Origin: Avena insularis
Taxonomy: Eukaryota; Streptophyta; Magnoliopsida; Poales; Poaceae
Length of the DNA stretch: 64,000 nucleotides
Reading direction: 5' to 3'
Assembly (NCBI GenBank): GCA_023614405.1
Contig: CM042694.1
Coordinates: forward strand, 480,783,392-480,847,391
The position numbers were made by a program, and so were the translations under genes. The notes under the pieces were generated by a model. That model did no database searches, had not been told where the DNA came from, and was given only the letters and a program-made list of their open reading frames with translations. Of the stretch, positions 55,606 through 64,000 are shown piece by piece (position 1 is the stretch's first letter; every line of letters starts with the position of its first letter).

Positions 55606-56385
55606 ATGGAGACTCAGTTCAGCAAGTTTTACCAATTCGGAAATGGAGGTCAGCTGATCTTCGAGAGGGATCTGGATTCACTGTCGGAGTTACTAGGATG
55701 CCCACATCTAGAGTTTCTTGGAGCTCAACTTCCAGGACCCCCAGGAGGAGACCTACAGTGGCTAGTCACCGCGGATCTTCGGGGAAGCATCGAAGCACCA
55801 ACTTCCGGGACAATTCAGTTCTCCGCGAGAGAGAACAACTAGCTAGATGGATTAGCCAGGGCAATGCATGAAGCTCTCGCACGTCTATGTGCCCTCAGCG
55901 TCAACAAGATCCAAGGAACCCATTTTGCCCACTATGCAAGACGTGACTTCATGGGAATGCCGATGGAGATGCCAAGTCACCCCGAGTTGAGGCGTCAAGT
56001 GGAGAACCTTGATTTATTGCTTCATGACAGACAGCAGGAACTGGACAATGCGAGGGAGTTAGCCAACCAGAACCGTTCCATTGCCGACCAGAAGGTCCAG
56101 ACTTTCGCACTGCTCATCCAAGATCGCCAGTCTCTTCGTAGCCAGCGTGCAAAGAAGGATCGCACCATCACCCGTCTTCGCAAGAAGGTGGCCGACCTCG
56201 AGAAGACCGTCAAGGAGCAGGAAGCCCAGCTTGCCGCCAAGGAAGAAGAAGATGAGGGTGAGGACATCCAGGGAGATATGGATTCTTACCTCAGCAACGA
56301 TGATGACTTTCTGGAGGAGGATGCTGTGGACTTCTACACTGATGATGAAGACTCCGACTTCATCGACGATGAGTATATGCACTAG
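55606..56385 (+). pseudogene. Extra ORF before gag in element F, 260 codons with one stop
   Basis: ATG at 55606 opens a frame of 78 codons that stops at 55840-55842; the same frame reopens and runs to 56385 (173 codons from the next ATG at 55864). The N-terminal part has FSKFYQFGNGGQLIFERDLD. The middle and C-terminal parts are a long charged coiled coil (about residues 125-215) ending in a very acidic tail (DDEDSDFIDDEYMH). It has no gag, zinc or enzyme motif. It lies between primer site and gag, where only some grass elements have an extra ORF. Only one nonsense mutation separates it from an open frame. Confidence 0.6.
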
Positions 56386-56624
56386 AGCACTGTCGTAGCA
56401 TGAGATGTATCATCTCATTGTATCATAGCTTGCAGAATGGTTCTTCAAACCATATGTTTTCCCCTTTGATTGTTGTGGTGTGTGTTGTATTGTGTGCTTG
56501 CTTGCATGAATGAAAATGAAGTTAGTTGAAAAACCTGAGTCTAACTCAATGTTTTAGCTTTGAAAACCCAAAACCATGAACCTTAGAATTTCCCTCTTAC
56601 CCCTATATCTATCTCAATCTTCAG

Positions 56625-57821
56625 ATGACTCGTGGAAACCAAGGAGGGAGCAGCTCGTCATAGGACCCAATGCTGCAGATCTTGCAGAATCTCATCGCGG
56701 ACCGTAAAGCAAGCAGGGCCGAGCATCAAGCCAACTTAGCAACATTGCATCAGATCGCCCAAATGGCTCTCAACAACCAAGGACATGGAAACCAGGATCA
56801 CCAAGGATCCAAACTCAAAAACTTTCAGAACACCAATCCCCTAATCTTTAACCAATCTGAGAACCCATTAGATGCTGATGACTGGTTGCAGACCATGGAA
56901 AACAACTTAGAGGTTGCCAGAGTTGATGAGAATGAGAAAGTTCTCTTCGCCACCCTCTATCTGGCAGGAGATGCAAGAGCTTGGTGGTATAGCATCCGCA
57001 ATATGAACCATGGTCAAGTGATGACCTGGGAAGCATTCAAGGTCAAGTTCAGCCGCACCCACGTGCCGCAAGGTCTTGTCAACAGGATGAGAGATGAATT
57101 CCGTGAATTGAAGCAAGGAAGAATGACTGTGGTAGAGTACCGTGACAGATTCTTGTCACTTCCCAGATATGCACCGGATGAGATCAACACGGAGGCCAAG
57201 AAGAAGGAGAGATTCTTAAACGGACTGCATGATGAGATGCAGATTGTCCTCGTCAACATCCGTTTTGATGATCTCGTAGAGCTAGTCGACTCTGCCATTC
57301 AGATGGAAGGGAAGATTAACCAGGCAAACGACAACCGCAAGCGTCATATGATGCGTGATGCTGGATCCGGAGTCACCAGAAGTACCATCCCAACCCCTCA
57401 CCAGGATATGCACCAAGGAACAACCGACCCCCAAATTCTCGCCCAAGTTACCCCAACCGTAGCGGAGGCAATGTGAAGTCCGGAGGAAACAATCACAACT
57501 TTGGTAATGCCAATAATTTCAACCGTGCCCCTCCCAAGAGCAACAACAACAACAACAACACTGCACCTAGAACTGGCAGCAATGTTGTACCTGTCGCTGT
57601 CAAGGACAAGTCCAAGATCACTTGTTTCGAGTGTGGAGTGAAGGGTCACTACTCCAATGAGTGTCCCAAGAAGACTGCCGCCAATGCCCCTGTGAATGCC
57701 CCAGCTCAGCAGCAGCGTCGTGTTCAACCAGGAAGAAGATTTGCCCTGTGGAACCCAGACAATCAAGAACGGTCGTCTCTTCCACATGAACGCAGAAGAA
57801 GCCTAGGAAGCGCTAGATGTA
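56625..57821 (+). pseudogene. gag of element F with CCHC zinc knuckle
   Basis: The likely start is ATG at 56625, with a stop at 56661-56663; the frame is then open from 56670 to 57476. It contains the Ty3-type gag core (ENPLDADDWLQTME, ARAWWYSIRN, MTVVEYRDRFLSLPRYAPDE). A frameshift near 57375-57390 moves the coding into another frame, which carries an Asn-rich linker and the zinc knuckle CFECGVKGHYSNEC at 57626-57667 (C-x2-C-x4-H-x4-C complete). Gag packages element RNA. Confidence 0.82.
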
Positions 57822-58511
57822 GTGTTGGGTATGTTTTCTGTCAACTCAGTTTTAGCAAGAGTATTGTTTGATTCTGGAGCATCACATTCCTTTGTCACCG
57901 AAGAATTTGTATGCACTAGTAAGATTCGCCCAACCAACCAGAAGCATGTCATGATAGTTCAAATCCCCGGTTCAACAACAAAAGCTAGAAAAAATTGCAA
58001 GGCTGTACCTATCAGAATACATGGGATAGATTTTTATGCCAACCTAATTGTACTTGGAACCAAAGGATTGGAAGTAGTACTAGGTATGGACTGGATGTCA
58101 AGGCATAAAGGACTGATAGACTGTGCTAAGAAAGCCATCACCATGACTAGTAGTTCTGGAGTAACAGTAGAGCATATCTCTGAAACCTTACCCCGTCAAT
58201 TCAAGTGTAACAAGAGTGTAGCCTTGCCCACCATAGACCAAGTCAGAGTAGTCTATGAATACCCCGACGTATTCCCAGATGAATTTCCAGGTATGCCCCT
58301 GGATAGGGATATTGAGTTCATTATCGAACTAATCCCCGGAACCGGACCTATAGCCCAGAGAGACTATACCATGAACCCCGCAGAGTTAGTAGAACTGAAG
58401 AAGCAGTTGGATGCCATGTTAGCAACAGGTTTGATTCAGCCAAGCGCATCGCCATGGAGATCACCAGTGTTATTCATCGACAAGAAAGATGGAGGCAATC
58501 GTCTGTGTACA
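57822..58511 (+). pseudogene. Protease and N-terminal RT of element F, cut by Copia
   Basis: The frame carries the catalytic VLFDSGASHSFVTEEF near 57860, GLEVVLGMDWMSRHK near 58068, the RT approach PDEFPGMPLDRDIEF and the RT entry LIQPSASPWRSPVLFIDKKD. At 58512 the sequence becomes Copia LTR, and the frame runs 15 codons into it. Frame and catalytic residues are intact up to that point, which suggests the Copia insertion was early in the decay of this copy. Confidence 0.85.
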
Positions 58512-60208
58512 TGTTGGGTCTGCAGCATAGAAAACAAAAAATTTCCTACGGTGTGAACTACACGCCAAGATCTATCTTCTAGGTACAAAGCAACGGGTGG
58601 ACATACATCCAACGAGAACTTACCCTCATAGACAACAAGCTTTGTTAACGAGTAGGAACTCGTGGTTGATGTAGTCGTACACTTGCCGATCTCAAGATCG
58701 TGATGAAGTCCAGCAGGTCTGGCTCCAAAGACGTCCATCGAGCCAGCTCCAAAGCAACACCAAGTCCAGCACCGCAGCAGCGTGCATCCGTGATCGCACA
58801 CACGTCGTACCCCGACAACCACCATCCTCGCTCCAGAAAGCATGGAAGCAAAGAACTCCTTTCTAGATAAAGCCACCGGAACATGTATCTCGCTAATCCG
58901 AGACCATGGGGAAATAATACTAGAGGGGGAGAGAGATCCTTCACAAGGAGGTGTATTTGAGAAGTGAGGAGCAGGTGGCCTTTTATAGGAGGAGGGGGGT
59001 GCCCCTCCTTCATGGCCGGCGCATGGAGGAGGTGTCTCTTCACCTCCTCCATTCATGTGGTGGTAACCCCTCCACATTAAAATGCCTCTTCACATTCCCT
59101 TTTAAAGTCTGCACTTTAAATGCATTGAATTTCTCCAAATTTAATGCTCTCTCATTTAATAAAACTCTTTTATTATTTTTATTCAGAATTTTGTTAATTA
59201 CTTTAATTAACAAACATTCACATAAAACCCCCTGCAACATTTCAATATTACATGCAGAACCAATTTCAGCATTTTCACCTGAAACAGTTTCGGTGTCTAT
59301 TGAAATAATTCCAGCGCTTTCTTAAATCTTTATCTGAAACATATTTGCTCCAAATGGTGTCGGTATCCCTTAAGTGTGTCACCCTACGGTTCGCGAATAA
59401 TGCAGACATGATCGAGACCCCTCTCCGATCAATAATCAGCAGCGGGACCTGGAGATCCATACTGACTCCTACACATTCAACGATGACTTCTGTGATCGTG
59501 AGAACCTTTAACACTAGTAACTAAATCCCTTTGTCTTGTGATATATTACATGTCCGAGATTCGATCATCGGTATCTCCATACCTAGTTTGATCTTGTTGC
59601 CGACATGCACTCTTTTCTCGTTCCCATGATATAACATTCTAGTGATCACATCACTTGCTTGCAAGCTATTTCAATGTGATATCACCGAGAGGGCCCAGAG
59701 TATATCTATCCGTCATCAGGATGGACAAATCCCACTCTTGATCCATGAGCCTCAACATAACACCTTCGTAGCACTAAACCCACCTTTATAGTCACCCTGT
59801 TACGGTGTGACGTTTGATGTTATCAAGATACTCTTCCGGTGTTAGCAATTAACATGATCTCATGGTCTAAGGATAAAGATTACTTCGTATGATGTTATAG
59901 CAATATAAACATAATGACTTTGATCGTAATGCTATACTTCGGATGAATGTTCATCACATCATTCCACCAATGGTGTGACCTTGTTATTAACAACATCCAA
60001 TGTCCATGATCAGGAAGCCTTGATCATCTTGTTAATCAACAAGCTAGTCTATAAGAGAGGCATAACTAGGAACCCTTTTTGTTTATTAAACACACATGTA
60101 TTGATGTTTCCGATCAATACAATTCTAGCATGCAAAATAAACATTTATCATAAACATGGAATAAGATAATAACCACTTTATTATTGCCTCTCGGGCATAT
60201 TCCCTTCA
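58512..60208 (-). repeat. 3' LTR of the Copia element (1.70 kb)
   Basis: It begins TGTTGGGTCTGCAGC and ends ATATTCCCTTCA on the plus strand. The length fits BARE/Angela LTRs (about 1.7-1.8 kb). Its open frames, such as 58436-59077, are not conserved proteins. Confidence 0.85.
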
Positions 60209-60222
60209 GTCTCCCACTTGCA
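60209..60222 (-). other. Polypurine tract of the Copia element
   Basis: The minus strand reads TGCAAGTGGGAGAC directly before the LTR, the BARE-type tract. Confidence 0.85.
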
Positions 60223-60239
60223 CTAGAGTCAATAATCTA

Positions 60240-63200
60240 GTTTGAAAAACTTTGCGTATTGAACACCTATGGCTTTCTGGTGTTGCATATACGCAATTGC
60301 TAGTGGTTAACATAATCTCCGGATCTGACAGTTTCAGGCCCGTGTGTATTTGCATGTCTCTACGTCTCTACGCATCACTCATTCTCAAATGAGATGGCAT
60401 TGTATAAATTTGGTCCTCTGGTGACACCTTTAGTTCGTTCGGCTCAAAATATGTCGATATTATTGTCACACAATATATCTTCATAGTATTAGCCCACTTT
60501 GAACCACACCTAGATTGATAACAAACTACTTAACACAAATGCCCTCCTTTGCTGCTGCTATAGCAGTCATATACTTGGCCTTTTGTTGTAGTATCCGTCA
60601 CAATGTCTCAACTTTGGAACTCATCCAAATCCATCATGGAACATCCTTTCCATTACATTGTGCCACCCATAGTCTAAATTGAGATAAATTTAATTTGTAT
60701 CTTGTGACAAAATTAGTATTAGTGTAACACTTTACAATGAACTACCTTTAACTATTTGTCACTTATACATTATATATTCTTAGTTCTTCCAAAGCTCATA
60801 ATAATATCTTTACTATCGTCCAATGATCATCTTATGAATCATTCTGGTATATGCTCATAACATTTAGAGCATAGGACATTCTGGATATATACATATCATG
60901 GTATAATCGATCAAAATCTTCATGTGATTTTACTCACCAAGTGTTGAAACACTTGAATTTTGATACAATCCTTTCCATGCAGAAAGAACCTTTCTTGTTG
61001 TTTCCATATTGAACCCTTTCAATATCTCATATATGCATGTCTGGCACAACCATATTAGCGCCTCAATATATCCATATAGATATTGATGCCAAATATTCCG
61101 GGTTTGCCCAAGTCTTTCATCGAAATCCTATTTTAATGAAATTCTTAACTTGTGTCAATACAAGATACATCATTTCCAATCAACAATATGTCCTCTACAT
61201 AATGTATTAGAAATATGTCTCAGCGATCCCACTTAATTTCTTGCAAATACAAGCATCTTCATCATCTCCGATGAATTTAAACTCTTTTAACAGTTTCATC
61301 ATGGTGAAGATTCCAACTCCGCTATGCTTACTTCAACTATTGAAGTTTACATGCCCTTTTAGCACCCTTTGAATTAACAAAACCCTTTGGACCGTGTCAT
61401 GTACACGTCCTAGGTAACCGTTCTATTAGAAGAACATTGTTTTGTTTATTCAACTACCATATACCAAATTATATGTAGTGGTTGCTACATTAATCCGTCA
61501 AGACTAATATCGCTATGAAAGATCAAATCTTGTCATAGTCAACTCCTTGAAAATTGTCGTAAACTTCTTTTCGATAGGTCGACTATTTCATAGATGTTAA
61601 ACATCCATGTCTATTTCTTTATAGATCCAAACACAACCGGTAGGCTTCACGCCTTTTTGGAGGGTCTTCCAAGTTCAGAAACTTGATGTCTCGTGTATGG
61701 ATACTATCACGGATTCTATGACTTCTAGTCACTTTATGGAGTCAGGGCCCATCATCGCTTCTTTGCATGTAGTTGGTTCATCTTTGTCAAAACAATAACG
61801 ACTTGCTTATCAAATCTTACTATTTGATTCTTACTGACCCACACGGTTTTATAGGAACTCTAATCTTCGAGATCACACCTTTTGTAATCACGAGAGCCAT
61901 GAGCATTGTGGCCGCCACTGGGACACTTTCCGGCGCTGCGCTACTTAGCACATATAGCTATGGTTCAACAACCTTATCAAAGTTCTATTGTCCTCCCACT
62001 TAACTTTTCACGAAAAGTTCCTTCTCAAGAAACTTGACGTTCCAAACGACAAACTCTTTTGTCCTTGGTGTTATGGAGAAATTCCCAACAAAATCTTTGG
62101 GATAACCTACAAAGACGTGCTTATCCGACTTTGGTTGTAAACATTTTATTTATGCATAGCATACCAAAATTTAAGAAAAGACAATTCAGGTTTTATCCCA
62201 AACCATAACTCATATGGTGTCATTTCAACGGATCATGATGGTGCTCTTTTCAGTGTAAAAGCGGTAGTCTCTAAAGCTTCAATCCTTAAAACATAATGGC
62301 AGTTTTATAAATGACACCCTTGATCTTACCATGTCAAACATGGTTTGATTTCATCTCTCGAATATGCCATACTCCTATGGTTTATCGGGAAACACAAATC
62401 ATGGAACAATTCCTCAAATCTTAGGTGTTTTGCTAAACCTGTAACTCAAATATCTTCCTTTATGATCAAATCATAAACTCTTTTATTTTCTTGTTACAAT
62501 GATTTTCCACTTCATCTTGAAAGTCTTTGAACAACTTTCAAATGTTTCATACTTCTTCCTTATTAAGTAAATATACAGATATATTCACTCAAATTTTTGA
62601 AGAAAGAATATGAAGCAAAAAGATCCATCGCATATGGCTACAAATAATGGACTATGCACATCAGCATGCACAATTTCCAATAAGCTAGTCATTTGTTCCT
62701 CTCTGGCCTATGGACGGAGTTTCAATTATCTCGAGGAAAGTCTCACATGCGTCAATTGATCAAAATCAAAAGACTCCAAAAATCCATCAACATGGAGTTT
62801 CTTCATGTTTTTTTCAAATATAATTTAAATAGCGATGTCACTTCATAAGTTATCTTTCAATCATTTGTCTTGCGACATTTAGCAATAGTGTTTATGGATG
62901 CGATTTCTCTAACTAGACTTGTAAAAGTTCATCCATCCTTTATGGAATACGGTAATTATTTGAACAGCCATTGTTCTCATAATACCGGAACAAAATAACA
63001 ATTATTTAAACAAATCTTGAAGGCTTGGTTTGATGACAACGAAAAACACAATAACACTTTATTTGTTTTCGATGAACATCATCACTCATTCTCTTGCTGG
63101 TTACTTAGGCCATTGTAGTCCATGAATTGCATTGTCCTGTATGACACTTCATACCAACCAATTCGGTATCCAATACCTAAGAACCACATTGTTTAACAAG

Positions 63201-63400
63201 CAAGGAATACAGCCATAACATGTATATCTTCTATATACCTAAGTTGGACATCTTCAACCTTTTCTTTTCTGCCAAATATTTTATAGATTCTCTTTCAGCA
63301 ATTCCTTTTCTTTTAAAAGAATCTATCAACATCAATAGTGGTGTCATCAACATGACACATGGTACAAAGCATATATAGTCAAATACTAATACCTTTGGAC
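60240..63400 (-). pseudogene. pol of the Copia element, heavily decayed
   Basis: Read right to left: a GAG-pre-integrase and integrase start with LEIVHADVHSP at about 62660-62690 (first catalytic Asp), the integrase motif TPYELWFGIKPELSFLKFW at about 62150-62225, the RT entry DEPTTCKEAMMGPDS at about 61740-61790, the RT catalytic site HYVEDI at about 61190 (YVDD has become YVED), and RNase H with YCDNN at about 60460. Domain order integrase-RT-RNase H is diagnostic for Copia. Stops and shifts are frequent; no long frame remains. Confidence 0.75.
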
Positions 63401-64000
63401 TTGCACTTTGAAGTGGATCACCATCATCTAATGTTTGGCATTCTTTCAAAAATCCATTCTTTAGTAATCTATTAGTGTAGTAAACATTTTACTTACATCT
63501 TCTATTCATCCTTATCATGACAACTTTCATGATCAAGCTACTATAGCTTATAAGGAAGAATCACGAGTATAATATCAGTTCCCAAAACCTTTTTGGTAGA
63601 TTCGGATGCCTAGCATCTCCATCCTTTACAAATTCTCATACAATATGAGAACATGTATTTTGCTAAATTATACTCTATCATAATGCAACCAAAAACATTG
63701 TTTCAGATATCACAATATCTTTTACACATGATGGTTTCTGAAAAAAAATTCAGCTCTAATATAATCTTGATATTAAAACAACTTTTTGAATATCAATAAT
63801 CATGGAGGCAAACATGATACTTTAGATACTAACATTGGAATTCTTACTCTTGATTTAATACTACTTATTAAATTTCATGGAGTAAATAGAGTTTGCTGAA
63901 AGTTTGCAATAGGACTTATAAACTTTAAATTTACATTCAAAACAATACGATACTAGTTTGTAAAGTAAATATCCAGAATCCTATAGTTCTATTATCTCAA
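63401..64000 (-). other. Copia interior, not resolved
   Basis: AT-rich sequence in the position of Copia gag or leader. I recognise no zinc knuckle or other motif; by context it belongs to the same element. Confidence 0.35.

Larger units (their letters stand above)
54675..58511 (+). mobile_element. Element F: 5' part of a Tekay-like chromovirus (Ty3/Gypsy)
   Basis: The order is LTR end (to 55375), tRNA-iMet primer site, an extra ORF, gag with CCHC knuckle, protease and the N-terminal RT. The RT is cut at 58511 by a Copia LTR. Use of tRNA-iMet, the CCHC zinc knuckle and the DSGASHSF protease set it apart from the Athila-type elements of this window. The rest of pol must lie beyond the Copia element, outside the window. 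Confidence 0.85.
58512..64000 (-). mobile_element. Copia element (BARE/Angela-like), 3' LTR and decayed interior, runs off the window
   Basis: The LTR is 58512-60208 and the interior from 60209 to beyond 64000, all on the minus strand. The right LTR end reads on the minus strand TGAAGGGAATATGCCCGAGAGG in two overlapping words TGAAGGGAATATGCCC and GCCCGAGAGGCAATAATAAA, like the BARE/Angela LTR start. A purine tract follows. It inserted into the RT gene of element F; the flank before it is GTACA (58507-58511). Confidence 0.88.

Noticed and set aside
56022..56382. Minus-strand frames of 81-107 codons
   Set aside because: Antisense shadows of the coiled-coil ORF of element F; the Ser/Leu-rich content mirrors its Glu/Lys codons.
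58436..59077. 213-codon minus-strand open frame
   Set aside because: It crosses the border between element F and the Copia LTR, so it cannot be an ancient gene; no domain is seen.

Overview
The window is transposable-element-rich chromosomal DNA of a grass, most likely a Triticeae cereal (wheat, barley, rye or Aegilops type). The basis is the element mix: Ty3/Gypsy elements of the Athila type with tRNA-Asp primer sites, a large non-coding LARD-like element with 4.5-kb LTRs, a BARE/Angela-like Copia element and CACTA transposon ends, all nested in one another. No rRNA, convincing tRNA gene, CRISPR array or intact cellular gene is present. Nearly every open frame is a retrotransposon fragment or chance frame in an LTR. 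Element letters A-F are labels used only here, and family names are from memory.

Layout. 1-177 is the end of an LTR of the same family as element A. 178-19657 is element A (minus strand; gag and protease only, no RT or integrase). It is split at its protease by element D (4148-16208, minus strand, clean TTAAC target-site duplication), which has two 4.5-kb LTRs and a 3-kb internal domain without coding sequence. 19658-24945 is the only stretch not clearly retroelement. It holds a ten-exon gene relic (20870-23414) with canonical splice sites, a nuclear-localisation-like motif, two B3-like segments, a tandemly duplicated exon and several inactivating mutations, followed by a direct repeat with tRNA-like promoter boxes. 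24949-36101 is a 125-bp tandem array ending in a CACTA-type terminus. It is split by element E (25586-35497, plus strand, GGGAC target-site duplication), a decayed Athila-type element with gag, protease, RT, RNase H, integrase and an extra third ORF.

36102-54257 is element C (minus strand; Athila-type, again gag and protease only, with a decayed env-position ORF). It holds a 1.4-kb CACTA miniature (40606-42014, ATA duplication) and element B (43998-52948, minus strand). B has the same LTR family as E but lacks integrase and carries a different third ORF. 54258-54674 is a mosaic of LTR scraps. 54675-58511 is element F (plus strand; Tekay-like chromovirus with tRNA-iMet primer site, an extra ORF before gag, CCHC gag, protease and the start of RT). 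F is cut inside RT by a Copia element (58512-64000 and beyond, minus strand).

The most unusual signal is a hairpin module around the words GTTTAACGACC and CCAACTATACGG...CCGTATAGTTGG. It forms arrays of roughly 92-103 bp period between pol and the third ORF in E and B, and occurs singly in the LTRs of E and B. A variant with GGTACGG arms is in the LTRs and interior of C. In B the internal array faces the opposite way relative to the element. Although E and B share LTRs and 3' ends, their third ORFs look unrelated by eye, which suggests modular exchange of the region between pol and the 3' end.
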